A stretch of DNA of 64,000 nt from positions 62,001 to 126,000 of the forward strand of contig NZ_MOBM01000039.1 of NCBI RefSeq assembly GCF_003732275.1. Reading direction: 5' to 3'. Below are positions 50,229-61,658 of this stretch, in pieces. This stretch comes from Pseudomonas frederiksbergensis (GTDB lineage Bacteria > Pseudomonadota > Gammaproteobacteria > Pseudomonadales > Pseudomonadaceae). A program made the position numbers and the translations under genes. Position 1 is the first letter of the stretch; the number at the start of each line of letters is the position of its first letter. The notes beneath the pieces were generated by a model. The model saw only the letters and a program-made list of their open reading frames with translations, searched no databases and was not told the DNA's origin.

Positions 50229-51929
50229 TCAGGCTGTCTGATCAAGCGTCTGCCATTGCGACGGAGCGACAAACCCCGCTACCCAGCTCGGCACTTCACC
50301 GGGCGGCATCGGGCGAGCGATGAAATAGCCTTGAGCGACTTCGCATCCCAGCCGCAACAGCAACTCACCGTGCTCAAGGCTTTCCAGCCCCTCGGCAATC
50401 ACCTGCCGACCGAACGCGCGGGCCAGGCCAATCACCGCCTTGGTCAGGGCCAGATCGTCACGATCATTCAGAATGTCGCGCACGAATGACTTATCGATCT
50501 TGATGGTTTGGGTTCGCAAACGCTTGAGATAGCTCAGGGACGAGTAACCGGTGCCAAAGTCACCCAGCGAAAACTGCACCCCCAACGCCTGACAGGCCTG
50601 CAAACAGGCACTGACATGCTGGATATTCTCGATCGCCACCGACTCGACGATTTCCAGATCGAGCATCTGCGGGGCGACCTGGGCATGTCGAGCGAGTACG
50701 TGCTTGAGCCGGTCGACGAAATCGGCGCGCTGAAAATGTCGCGCCGCGATATTGATACTGATCGGCCAGCCCTGCCCTGCTTGCTGCCAGCGGTGCAACT
50801 GCGACAAAACCTGATCCATTACCCATTCACCGATATCGATGATCAGGTCAGTGTCCTCCACCAGCGGCAAAAACTCCCGGGGTGGCACCATGCCGTTTTG
50901 CGGGTGCTCCCAACGCAACAGCGCTTCGAAACCGACGACCACGCCTCGGCGCATGTTCACTTTGGGCTGAAAATGCACGCGCAACTCACCGGCGACCAGC
51001 GCCTGCCGTACTCGCTCGACGGTCTGGTGAGTGGCCTTGACCTCCTGATCCCGAGAGACATCGAATAGATGAAAGCGGTTTCGCCCGCTCTGCTTGGCCA
51101 CGTACATCGCCTGATCGGCATGACGCAGCAGGGTTTCGGCATCTTCGTTGTCGTGGGGAAACAGGGTGACGCCGATACTGGCAAACACATTGATGTCCTT
51201 GCCGTGCAGTGTGTAAGGCGCCGAAATCGCCCCCAACACGCGATTCAGCGCTGCGCGCAATTCCGTTAGATCACGCACATAACGCAGCACCAGCACGAAC
51301 TCGTCACCGGCCAGTCGCGCCACTACGTCTTCGCCGCGCACAATGTCGCGCAAACGCTTGGCCACTTCCACCAGCAACAGATCGCCACTGGCGTGACCAT
51401 AGCCGTCGTTGACCGCCTTGAATCCGTCGAGGTCAAGCATGCACACCCCCAACAGAATGTTTTCATGTCGAGAGAATTCCAGTGCCTGATCCAGCAATTC
51501 CGAGAGGAACGCGCGATTGGGTAGCCCGGTCAGCACGTCATGCCCGACCCGCCATTGCAGGGTTTGCAACAGTTGACGTTTTTCGCTGATATCAAAACGA
51601 ATCGACAGGTATCGGTGAATGCGCCCGGTGGCATCATCAAGCACCGGTACCATGGTGCTGTCGACCCAATACAGGCTGCCATCCTTGGCGCGATTACAGA
51701 TCTCGCCCTTCCAGATATTGCCCAGAGCGATGGTGCGCCACATGGCGGCGAAGAAGTCGGCGGAATGCAGGCCGGAGTTCAGCAGGCGATGGTTTTGCCC
51801 CAGCAGTTCCTCACGGCTGTAGCCGGACACGGCGCAGAATTGATCGTTGACATAGGTAATCCGGCCGTTGAGATCGGTCTCGGAAAAAATGGCAGCGGCA
51901 TCCACGGCCCTGCGGTATTTCTCATCCAT
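50229..51929 (-). CDS. PAS-GGDEF-EAL c-di-GMP signalling protein with altered EAL site
   Basis: 566 residues, cytosolic: PAS (about 10-118, NDQFCAVSGYSREELLG), GGDEF (about 130-290, with A207-G-D-E-F211 instead of GGDEF and an RxxD inhibition site R198-G-E-D201 exactly five residues upstream), EAL (about 310-555). In the EAL domain E335-A-L and SINIAARHF, LEIVES, IKIDKSF, AEGLES and EVAQGYFIARP are present, but the DDFGTG motif reads G456-D457-F-G-T-G. The first aspartate, a metal ligand or general base region in active phosphodiesterases, is a glycine. Likely a cyclase, or an EAL used as a sensor. No transmembrane segment. The start at 51929 has a weak Shine-Dalgarno. Confidence 0.9.
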   Translation of the reverse strand: MDEKYRRAVDAAAIFSETDLNGRITYVNDQFCAVSGYSREELLGQNHRLLNSGLHSADFFAAMWRTIALGNIWKGEICNRAKDGSLYWVDSTMVPVLDDATGRIHRYLSIRFDISEKRQLLQTLQWRVGHDVLTGLPNRAFLSELLDQALEFSRHENILLGVCMLDLDGFKAVNDGYGHASGDLLLVEVAKRLRDIVRGEDVVARLAGDEFVLVLRYVRDLTELRAALNRVLGAISAPYTLHGKDINVFASIGVTLFPHDNEDAETLLRHADQAMYVAKQSGRNRFHLFDVSRDQEVKATHQTVERVRQALVAGELRVHFQPKVNMRRGVVVGFEALLRWEHPQNGMVPPREFLPLVEDTDLIIDIGEWVMDQVLSQLHRWQQAGQGWPISINIAARHFQRADFVDRLKHVLARHAQVAPQMLDLEIVESVAIENIQHVSACLQACQALGVQFSLGDFGTGYSSLSYLKRLRTQTIKIDKSFVRDILNDRDDLALTKAVIGLARAFGRQVIAEGLESLEHGELLLRLGCEVAQGYFIARPMPPGEVPSWVAGFVAPSQWQTLDQTA

Positions 51930-52347
51930 GAGTCAGGCTCACTGTCGCTAGCGGTGGTACCGCTCGACCAGCGCAGGATGCCCGGAAGAGGTGTTTTGAG
52001 ACGTACTGCGCAGAGACACGTTATCACTCCATGAACAGCATTTGATGGCCCCCCGGACCGCCGAAGATCAACTAGGCTCAAAGGCCTCGGGCAAGGTAGC
52101 GACACCGACTCTGGTAACATTTTCGCGAGGTTTCACAACGCCAACGGCTTCTGCCATGGATCCGGCAGGAAATGCAATGCTGGCTGTTTCGCATCGCCTA
52201 AACTTCAGAAAGCAGCTCATCAAAAACTCGTTCGAAGCGGCGATTCTACGAAATGCATCACATTTTGCAAAGCAAGGTGATGGATCATGCAGTTGCCTAA
52301 TGCAAAAATCTATCGTTAAGTTCTTGATTCTAAATGGGAATTGAGCG
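51930..52347. other. 418-base gap, lower GC, upstream of the XRE regulator
   Basis: The two open frames here (100 and 102 codons, opposite strands) have no ribosome site or family signature, so no gene is called. The right half (about 52200-52340) is clearly richer in A/T than its surroundings. Holds candidate repressor sites for the downstream regulator. Confidence 0.5.
52264..52305 (+). promoter_or_regulatory. Candidate operator region of the XRE regulator
   Basis: TTTGCAAA (52264-52271) and TTGC-CTAAT-GCAA (52293-52305), two small dyads in the AT-rich leader, within about 90 bases of the start. XRE regulators often bind such repeated dyads to repress themselves; this is inference. Confidence 0.25.
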
Positions 52348-52662
52348 ATGCAAATTTCAAGTTTGGGTCCGGCCATCCGACGCTATCGTAAGGTCGCAGG
52401 GCTTACTCAGGCTGAACTCGGCGAAAAAACCGGTTTTGACCCCAAAACCATCAGCCGCTTCGAAACAGGCACCTATACCCCCAGCGTGGAAGCATTGTTT
52501 TTGCTTGCCGACGTGCTGGGCGTGAAACTGAAAGCCTTTTTCGCAGATCTGGCCGACGAAGATGAACAGCGGGCGTACCTGTTCAGCGTCATACACAAAG
52601 CCACCCCGAAGGATCTGGGAAAGCTGATCGCAGCGGTTGACCAGGCCTTGTCCAAGCCTTAG
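52348..52662 (+). CDS. XRE-family helix-turn-helix regulator, 104 aa
   Basis: Begins MQISSLGPAIRRYRKVAGLT; helix-turn-helix at about residues 12-60 (LTQAELGEKTGFDPKTISRF, ETGTYTPSVEALFLLADVLG), then an acidic and hydrophobic C-terminal part (FFADLADEDEQRAYLFSVIH) likely used for dimerisation. No toxin or phage gene nearby to name a target. A strong bidirectional terminator follows 13 bases after the stop. The flanking AT-rich leader hints at a later insertion. Confidence 0.88.
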   Translation: MQISSLGPAIRRYRKVAGLTQAELGEKTGFDPKTISRFETGTYTPSVEALFLLADVLGVKLKAFFADLADEDEQRAYLFSVIHKATPKDLGKLIAAVDQALSKP

Positions 52663-52674
52663 TGCCAGTAAATG

Positions 52675-52723
52675 AAAAAAGGAGGCCGGTCTGTCGAATA
52701 CGACAGATCGGCCTCCTTTTTTT
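52675..52723. terminator. Strong bidirectional terminator between the XRE gene and ffs
   Basis: AAAAAA, 16-base stem GGAGGCCGGTCTGTCG / CGACAGATCGGCCTCC (one G-T pair), loop AATA, TTTTTTT. It ends the XRE transcript (plus) and could also end transcripts of the minus strand. Confidence 0.92.
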
Positions 52724-52843
52724 GTATCCCGCTCTTTAATTCGGAAACGACGAAAAACCACCCTGGAGGAGCTCCATGGCAGGGAAAACAAAACAGTATT
52801 TTTAGATGGAAGACACGAAAGAGGGTTCGTGTTGCGTTATGGA

Positions 52844-52953
52844 GGCAACCCCACCAGCCACACCCCGGCACACAATGTTCCCGCTGTGGCTGCTCCCTTC
52901 CGGGTCTGACCAGGTTCACGGGTAATCGTTGCGGGGGGACCGATGGGGTCACC
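52844..52953 (-). ncRNA. ffs: 4.5S signal recognition particle RNA
   Basis: The conserved tip GGTCAGACCCGGAAGGGAGC then AGCC is present in the minus strand (plus-strand bases around 52890-52915), with the Ffh-binding asymmetric loop. The flanking arms GGTGACCCC (5') and GGGGTTGCC (3') close a long hairpin of about 110 bases; the ends are estimated to within a few bases. The RNA pairs with Ffh to target membrane proteins. A degenerate hairpin ACACGAA..TTCGTGT follows its 3' end. Its own promoter region lies between 52954 and 53066. Confidence 0.93.
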
Positions 52954-53066
52954 ATAACGACGCTCACCTGACGGCGAGCCGCGCCATTGTACCTATCTGA
53001 GACGAAGTTACAACCGTTCGGGCGGATTAAAAAATATGAGCCGCTTCAAGGACATGCGCTGGCCTT

Positions 53067-53136
53067 TAAAAGATCGCAGCCTGCGGCGGCGCCCACAGGC
53101 GAGCAGGAGCTGCCGAAGGCTGCGATCTTTTTGATC
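53067..53136. repeat. REP doublet, family A
   Basis: TAAAAGATCGCAGCCTGCGG at 53067 and AGGAGCTGCCGAAGGCTGCG...TTTTTGATCC ending at 53136. It reaches the stop of the zincin gene; short loop. Confidence 0.85.
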
Positions 53137-54300
53137 CTATTGCGCCAACACCTCATCCGCCCTGCCGCCCTCTTGCTGGATCACCAGGTGAATGAAATGC
53201 AGCTTGGCAATCACCGCCGGCGGCAGAACGAACGGATAGAAATCCGGCTGGCCCATACTGCGTGACAATTCGTTGAGCATCCCGGCCAGCTCGATCCATG
53301 CGTTGACGAACGACAGGAACGCCGGGCCTCCAGGGTGCTGCGGGTCGAATAGCGTGCTGGGCGGGAATGGCTGGTAATCGAAATCCATTTCCTGCGCACT
53401 CATGCCAAACCCCAGGGCGGTGTCCACTGCATCCATCATGTGCAGGTAGTGAGCCCAGGTTTCCGCCCAGTCCTCCCAAGGGTGCATGGTGGCGTAGGCG
53501 CTGACGTAACGTTGCTGCCAGTCGAGCGGCGCGCCTAGCTGATAATGCCGCTCAAGGGCCTCGGCGTAGCTTGCTTGCTCGTCACCGAACAGATCGCGGA
53601 ACGGTTCCAGCCAATGACTGTTGGCGACCAGGCGGTCCCAGTAGTAATGCCCGACCTCGTGACGAAAGTGCCCGAGCAGCGTGCGATAAGGTTCGTGCAT
53701 CTGCACGCGAAGCTGCTCGCGATGGGCGTCGTCGGCTTCTTTGATATCGAGGGTGATCAGACCGTTGGCATGCCCGGTGGTCGGCGGCTTGCCTTCGAGG
53801 TCGATACCGATGAAGTCGAAGGCCAGACCGATGTCTTCGTCCATGGATTTCGGAATGACCGACAAGCCCAGGCTGATCAGCTGCGCCACCAGACGACGCT
53901 TGGCGATTTCCACTTTGCGCCAGCGCTCGTGGTTCTCGGGGATCGACAGGTCAGGGATGGTGCGATTCAGGCTACAGGCTATGCACAACCCATCGTGATC
54001 ATTGGCCGTCAGCAGCCAGTTGCATGCGGCCGGAGAGTCGAGATTGGCGCAGCGGCGGAACAGCCCCGCGTCGGGATCGGCGTCGAGCAACCAGGTATCC
54101 GATTGCGGGCCGGGTTGCAGCGAAGACAAGCGACTCTGCTGCGGCTGATAGCCCAGCGCTGCCGAACAAGCCAGGCACTGACTGTTGCGAAAGAACAGCG
54201 ACTGCCCGCAACGGCAATGCCAGACCTTGCTGTTGCGCAACCGCTCACCCATGAAGGGCGCGGCGATGCGTGAACTGAGCTGTTCGAAGAAGCGGTACAT
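53137..54300 (-). CDS. Zinc-binding peptidase of the zincin type (COG4307-like)
   Basis: 387 residues, cytosolic. N-terminal Cys-rich segment (CRCGQSLFFRNSQCLACSAALG, CxC plus CxxC) like a zinc ribbon, then a domain with the metallopeptidase motif FRHEVGHYYWDRL (HExxH type, H-E-V-G-H) followed by EDWAETWAHYLHMMDAVDTAL, which supplies a third ligand glutamate. Unknown substrate; the family is widespread in Proteobacteria. GGAGA eight bases before the ATG. Between ffs and ligA, same strand as both. Confidence 0.85.
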   Translation of the reverse strand: MYRFFEQLSSRIAAPFMGERLRNSKVWHCRCGQSLFFRNSQCLACSAALGYQPQQSRLSSLQPGPQSDTWLLDADPDAGLFRRCANLDSPAACNWLLTANDHDGLCIACSLNRTIPDLSIPENHERWRKVEIAKRRLVAQLISLGLSVIPKSMDEDIGLAFDFIGIDLEGKPPTTGHANGLITLDIKEADDAHREQLRVQMHEPYRTLLGHFRHEVGHYYWDRLVANSHWLEPFRDLFGDEQASYAEALERHYQLGAPLDWQQRYVSAYATMHPWEDWAETWAHYLHMMDAVDTALGFGMSAQEMDFDYQPFPPSTLFDPQHPGGPAFLSFVNAWIELAGMLNELSRSMGQPDFYPFVLPPAVIAKLHFIHLVIQQEGGRADEVLAQ

Positions 54301-54391
54301 GGCGATCTCTCCCTGGGGCCTGCCAAGACTAGATCATTCCCACACCGTGATCGTTCCCACAAATGAACACACCTGTGTGGGGCCGAGCTTT

Positions 54392-54538
54392 TGTGGCGAG
54401 GGGGCTTGTCGGAACGCCGCATCGCCCCGTTGGGCTGCGCAGCGGCCCCAAAACCGCCAACCGCATTTTTCAGGCATACCGTGCAAGCAGGTCTTGCGAC
54501 GGCTTCGCCGCCGAACGGGAGCAAGCTCCCTCGCCACA
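54392..54538. repeat. REP doublet, family C, with an altered left hairpin
   Basis: TGTGGCGAGGGGGCTTGTCG at 54392 and the inverse ...GAGCAAGCTCCCTCGCCACA ending at 54538. The left arm has an extra insertion (TCGGAACGCCGCATCGCCC) between the hairpin half and CGTTGGGCTGCG. Confidence 0.85.
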
Positions 54539-54547
54539 GGTCCCGCG

Positions 54548-56950
<2,403 letters not shown>

Positions 56951-56959
56951 TCATCTCAT

Positions 56960-57058
56960 CAAGATCAAGAGATCGCAGCCTCGTTTCACTCGACAGCTCC
57001 TACAGAAAATCGCGAACCCTGTAGGAGCTGTCGAGTGAAACGAGGCCGCGATCTTTTG
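56960..57058. repeat. REP doublet, family A, divergent variant
   Basis: AAGATCAAGAGATCGCAGCC at 56960 and ...CGAGGCCGCGATCTTTT ending at 57058. The hairpin core reads GTCGAGTGAAACGAGGC instead of GCCGAAGGC, and the inner part is changed in both arms together, so complementarity is kept. Confidence 0.85.
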
Positions 57059-57061
57059 CCT

Positions 57062-57910
57062 TTAACGCTTCTGGGTCAAAGCGCGACGCTCGAACTCGAC
57101 GATGCGCTGACGGTAGTGCTCAATCGTTTGGGCGGTCAGCACGCTGCGCTGGTCGTCTTTCAGTTCGCCGTTCAGCTCCTGGGACAGTTTGCGTGCCGCA
57201 GCCACCATCACGTCGAAGGCTTGCTTCGGATGACGCGGGCCTGGCAGACCGAGGAAGAAGCTCACCGCCGGGGTGCTGAAATGATCGATGTCATCCAGAT
57301 CGAAGACACCCGGTTTGACCGCGTTGGCCATGGAGAACAGGACTTCGCCGTTACCGGCCATGCTTTCGTGACGGTGGAAAATGTCCATCTCGCCAAAACG
57401 CAGACCGCTTTCCAGAATGTTCTGCAACAGTGCCGGGCCCTTGAAGCCGGCCGGGTCGCGGCAGATCACGCTGATCACCAGCACTTCTTCGGCTTGCGGC
57501 TGATCTTTATCGGCCGGGCTGGCGGGCTTGGTGTCATCCGGGAAATCGTCACGGCTATTGAAGCTCGGGCCGCCGTCCAGGTCCAGATTGAGGTTCAAGT
57601 CGCCTTGCGATGGCTCGCCATGGCCACGCTTGCCGCGCTTGGAACCCGATTCGCGCGATTCACGGGCAGGCATGCTCACCGACGGCAGATCATGCTCGTC
57701 CAATTGCGGCTCTTTATGGTTATCGAGCACGCGGGGCGGGCCCAACAGCTCGGCGCTGGTGTCCTCGTCCGGCAAATTGGACAAACTTCGATCAAGACGG
57801 AACTTCAGTTTTCCCTTGCCGCCGCGCATGCGACGCCAGCCATCGAAAAGAATACCGGCAATGACAATAATGCCGATGACGATCAGCCACTCGCGCAGAC
57901 CGATTTCCAT
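57062..57910 (-). CDS. zipA: Cell division protein ZipA
   Basis: 282 residues. An N-terminal helix anchors it in the inner membrane ([19 protein letters not shown]), followed by a charged and Pro/Gln linker (residues about 30-140), and the C-terminal ZipA domain ([39 protein letters not shown]) binding FtsZ. smc lies upstream on the same strand, 257 bases away, ligA downstream. A perfect palindrome lies in its leader (separate entry). Confidence 0.96.
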   Translation of the reverse strand: MEIGLREWLIVIGIIVIAGILFDGWRRMRGGKGKLKFRLDRSLSNLPDEDTSAELLGPPRVLDNHKEPQLDEHDLPSVSMPARESRESGSKRGKRGHGEPSQGDLNLNLDLDGGPSFNSRDDFPDDTKPASPADKDQPQAEEVLVISVICRDPAGFKGPALLQNILESGLRFGEMDIFHRHESMAGNGEVLFSMANAVKPGVFDLDDIDHFSTPAVSFFLGLPGPRHPKQAFDVMVAAARKLSQELNGELKDDQRSVLTAQTIEHYRQRIVEFERRALTQKR

Positions 57911-57949
57911 GTAATCCCGTGCCTCTATAAAAAATGCTGAAAAATAAGG

Positions 57950-57968
57950 GGTTTACATTGTGTAAACC
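57950..57968. promoter_or_regulatory. Perfect palindrome GGTTTACA-TTG-TGTAAACC upstream of zipA
   Basis: Eight-base perfect arms with a 3-base centre, 40 bases before the zipA start. Could be a repressor site or an AT-rich hairpin in the leader. I recognise no named regulator for this sequence. Confidence 0.55.
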
Positions 57969-58167
57969 GCTTTAAAACGTGGCGCCAACTCTATGTTCTG
58001 ACAGGCGTTTTGCCCACGTATACGAAAAATTGACATTAAACTAGCACGACCAAAGGCAACTTTACACCGTCTGTCACAGTGGCTAGCGCGAATTATGTCG
58101 ATTGGCCAGCAAGTCAGACAGGTAAAAAGCCCTACAGCTCAAAAATACCCGCCCTACAAGCAATAAT

Positions 58168-61100
58168 TCAGGCGTCCACCATGGCCATCGCCTCCTCCAC
58201 ATCCACAGCCACCAGACGCGAGCAACCGGGTTCGTGCATCGTCACCCCCATCAATTGATCGGCCATTTCCATGGCGATCTTGTTGTGGGTGATGTAGATG
58301 AACTGCACCGTCTGCGACATCTCTTTGACCAGCCGTGCGTAGCGTCCAACGTTAGCGTCATCCAATGGCGCGTCAACCTCATCGAGCATGCAGAACGGCG
58401 CCGGATTCAACTTGAAGATGGCAAAAACCAGGGCCAATGCAGTCAGGGCTTTTTCGCCACCGGAGAGCAAATGGATGGTGCTGTTCTTCTTTCCTGGCGG
58501 CTGCGCCATAATCGTTACCCCTGTATCGAGTAGATCTTCGCCCGTCAGTTCCAAATACGCGCGTCCTCCACCGAAAACTTTTGGGAAAAGGGCCTGTAAA
58601 CCGCCATTGATCTGATCAAAGGTATCTTTGAAGCGGTTTCGGGTTTCCTTGTCGATCTTGCGAATCACGTTCTCGAGCGTGTCCAGCGCTTCCACCAGAT
58701 CGTCGTTCTGAGCATCCAGATAACGTTTACGCTCGGATTGTTGCTGGTATTCGTCGATGGCCGCGAGGTTGATCGCGCCGAGGCGCTGAATTCGAGCGGC
58801 GATGCGCTCGATTTCTTCTTCGGCGTCTTTCTCGTTGGCCCCGGCCAGCAGCGTGGCGAGCACGCCGTTGAGATCGTAGCCGTCCTCGAGCAATTGATCC
58901 TGCAAAGTCTTGCGTCGCACCGTCAGCGCTTGCCACTCCATGCGCTGCTGCTCGAGCTGGCTGCGAATCAACTGGGATTGCTGCTCGGCCTGAGTGCGGC
59001 GCTTTTCGGCATCGCGCAGTTCGCGGTCGGCGTCTTCCATGGCGATTTGCGCGGTCTTGAGCTCTTCGTCGACGGTCATGCGCTTGTCGAGCAGCTCTTC
59101 GAGTTTCAGTCGCAGCTCTTCCAGCGGCGCTTCGCCCTCTTCGAGGTTGAGGCTCAACTGTTCACGCTTCTCGGTCAGGCGCTCGGACTGCATTTCCAGA
59201 CGTTCAAGGGCCTGACGAGTGGAATCGTGTTGCGCCTTCAGCGAACCGAGGCGTACCGCCAGTTGATGTGCATGATCCTTATGCTGTCGGGCTTCCTGAC
59301 GCACCCGGTCGAGGCGTTCGCGCAAGCTGTCGCGCTGGGCCAACAGCAACTCACGCTGCTCGGTGTCCAGCGCCATGCTGTCGAGGGCTTCCTGCAACTG
59401 CAGGCGCGCTTCGCCGATGTTTTCGTGCTCCAGGGCGCGCTGTTCGCTCAGCTCGGTGAGTTCTTCATCAAGACGGGTGCGGCGCAGGGTCAACTGCTCG
59501 ACCTTGGCTTTGCCAGCGGACAACTGGGCTTTCAATTCGCCCTGCTGCCGGGCTTCGTCTTGCAGCAGTCGGCGCAAATGTTCGCGGCCGTTTTCCTGCT
59601 GACGCTGTTGCGCCCTGAGATTCTGAAGTTGGGTTTCCAGGGTTTCGACCGTGGCTTCGCGCTCTTCGCGTTCAAGGCCCAAGCGCTGGATTTCCTGGCC
59701 ACGGGCAAGTACACCGCTTTCCGCCTCGCTGGCCCGGCGCACACGCAAAAAGTGTCGGCCGACCCAGTAACCGTCGCGGCTGATCAGGCTTTGCCCGGCG
59801 GCCAATTGCCCGCGCAAGGCCAAGGCCTGCTCAAGGCTGTCGACCGGTTTGACTTGCCCCAGCCATGGCGACAAATCAATCTGCGCCTCGACCTTGTCGA
59901 GCAAACTGCCAGGCATGCGCACGCCATCGGTGGCCGGACTGAGCAGACGTAAATCGCCTTGGGCAAACCCGGCCAGATCGAAATCACCGAAGTCATCCAC
60001 CAGCACCGCTTGCAGGTCAGCGCCGAGCACGGTTTCCACCGCCAGTTCCCAACCGGCCTCGACCTTCAGGCCTTCGGCCAGGCGTGGACGATCCGCCAGA
60101 TGCTGTTCGCGCAGCCATTCAGCGGTGCCGGTGCCCGGATCGAGCGCGGCTTGCTGCAAGGCTTCCAACGACGCCAGTCGACCGTTGAGACGCTGCAAAT
60201 CACCTTGGGCTTGCTGCTGCGCCGAGAGCGCTTGCTGCAGCTCCTGACGCAGTTGCTCGAGGCGCTCGACCTGAGCCTCCTCACTGGCCTGCAAGTCTTC
60301 GAGCGTGGCCTCGGACGCGGCCAACTGCTCGCTGAGTTCCATGATCGCCGCGTCTTCCGGATCCGCCGACAGCAACGCACGTTCTTCGCCAAGGCGCTTC
60401 TGGCGATCGGCCAAACGCTCCATGCTGGTTTCCAGCTGCTGGATTCGCGACTGCTGAACTTCAGACTGACGGCGTGGCTCAGCGGCGGTGAGGTTGAACG
60501 TGTCCCACTGCTCCTGCCAGCCGTGCATGGTGGTTTCGGATTCTTCGAGCGCGGCAGCAGCTTCTTCGGCGGCGGCGCTGGTGACTTCCTGTTCCGGCGT
60601 GAGCATGTCCAGCTCTTCGCCCAAGGTCAGCAGCAAGGTGCGGTCGTGGCCCAAGTGAGACTCGGTTTCCAGCCGCGCGCGCTCGGCTTCCTTCAGGTCG
60701 TCCTGCAACTGACGCAAGCGCTGCTGACCGTGCTGGATGCTCTGTTCGACCCGGGCGATATCACCGCCGACCGAATAGAAACGCCCCTGCACCAGATTGA
60801 AGCGTTCGGACAGATCGTGATGACCGTCACGCAGGCGTTCGATGGCCGCGTCGGCATTGCGTTGCTCGGCCACCAGGGCTTCGAAGGTGACCTCCTGAGT
60901 GCCGATGATCGCTTCGCGCTGGCCGACCTGTTCGTTCAACGCTTGCCAGCGCAGGGCCGACAGCTGGGCCTTGAGCTGGCGCTCTTCGCCTTTGTATTCC
61001 TGATACTTCTTGGCGGCCTCGGCCTGGCGGTGCAAGCGTTCAAGCTGACGCTCGAGTTCTTCGCGCAGGTCGGTCAGGCGGGCAAGGTTTTCGTGGGTGC

Positions 61101-61656
61101 GGCGGATACGGTTTTCAGTCTCGCGCCGACGTTCCTTGTACTTGGAAATACCGGCGGCTTCTTCGATGAAATTGCGCAGGTCTTCGGGCTTGGACTCGAT
61201 CAGCTTGGAGATCATCCCCTGCTCGATAATCGAATAGCTGCGCGGGCCGAGGCCGGTACCCAGAAAGATGTCGGTGATATCGCGGCGGCGGCATTTGGTG
61301 CCGTTGAGGTAGTAGGTGGTCTGGCTGTCGCGGGTCACTTTGCGGCGAATGGAAATCTCCGCATAGGCAGCCCATTCGCCGAGCAGGGTGCCGTCGGAGT
61401 TATCGAACACCAGCTCAATGCTCGCCTGGCTCACCGGTTTACGGCTGGTCGAGCCGTTGAAGATGACGTCGGTCATCGACTCGCCGCGCAAGTTTTTGGC
61501 TGAGCTCTCGCCCATCACCCAACGCACGGCGTCGATGATGTTCGACTTGCCGCAACCATTGGGTCCGACCACGGCCGCCATGTTACTGGGGAAGTTTACC
61601 GTGGTCGGATCGACGAAGGATTTGAACCCCGCCAGCTTGATGCACTTGAGCCGCAC
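58168..61656 (-). CDS. smc: Chromosome segregation protein SMC
   Basis: 1162 residues. Walker A GPNGCGKSNIIDAVRWVMGE near residue 32, coiled coils about 170-490 and 650-980, hinge about 500-640 (AEWLREQHLADRPRLAEGLK, GDLRLLSP), then the C-terminal half of the ATPase (SGGEKALTALALVFAIF, CMLDEVDAPLDDANVG). Condenses chromosomal DNA. Start is GTG at 61656, two bases after the gntR stop. Family length normal. Confidence 0.97.
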   Translation of the reverse strand: MRLKCIKLAGFKSFVDPTTVNFPSNMAAVVGPNGCGKSNIIDAVRWVMGESSAKNLRGESMTDVIFNGSTSRKPVSQASIELVFDNSDGTLLGEWAAYAEISIRRKVTRDSQTTYYLNGTKCRRRDITDIFLGTGLGPRSYSIIEQGMISKLIESKPEDLRNFIEEAAGISKYKERRRETENRIRRTHENLARLTDLREELERQLERLHRQAEAAKKYQEYKGEERQLKAQLSALRWQALNEQVGQREAIIGTQEVTFEALVAEQRNADAAIERLRDGHHDLSERFNLVQGRFYSVGGDIARVEQSIQHGQQRLRQLQDDLKEAERARLETESHLGHDRTLLLTLGEELDMLTPEQEVTSAAAEEAAAALEESETTMHGWQEQWDTFNLTAAEPRRQSEVQQSRIQQLETSMERLADRQKRLGEERALLSADPEDAAIMELSEQLAASEATLEDLQASEEAQVERLEQLRQELQQALSAQQQAQGDLQRLNGRLASLEALQQAALDPGTGTAEWLREQHLADRPRLAEGLKVEAGWELAVETVLGADLQAVLVDDFGDFDLAGFAQGDLRLLSPATDGVRMPGSLLDKVEAQIDLSPWLGQVKPVDSLEQALALRGQLAAGQSLISRDGYWVGRHFLRVRRASEAESGVLARGQEIQRLGLEREEREATVETLETQLQNLRAQQRQQENGREHLRRLLQDEARQQGELKAQLSAGKAKVEQLTLRRTRLDEELTELSEQRALEHENIGEARLQLQEALDSMALDTEQRELLLAQRDSLRERLDRVRQEARQHKDHAHQLAVRLGSLKAQHDSTRQALERLEMQSERLTEKREQLSLNLEEGEAPLEELRLKLEELLDKRMTVDEELKTAQIAMEDADRELRDAEKRRTQAEQQSQLIRSQLEQQRMEWQALTVRRKTLQDQLLEDGYDLNGVLATLLAGANEKDAEEEIERIAARIQRLGAINLAAIDEYQQQSERKRYLDAQNDDLVEALDTLENVIRKIDKETRNRFKDTFDQINGGLQALFPKVFGGGRAYLELTGEDLLDTGVTIMAQPPGKKNSTIHLLSGGEKALTALALVFAIFKLNPAPFCMLDEVDAPLDDANVGRYARLVKEMSQTVQFIYITHNKIAMEMADQLMGVTMHEPGCSRLVAVDVEEAMAMVDA

Positions 61657-61658
61657 GC

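Noticed and set aside
52042-52344. 100-codon open frame on the plus strand before the XRE gene
   Set aside because: No ribosome site, no recognisable family and low-quality composition; an equally long frame exists on the other strand.
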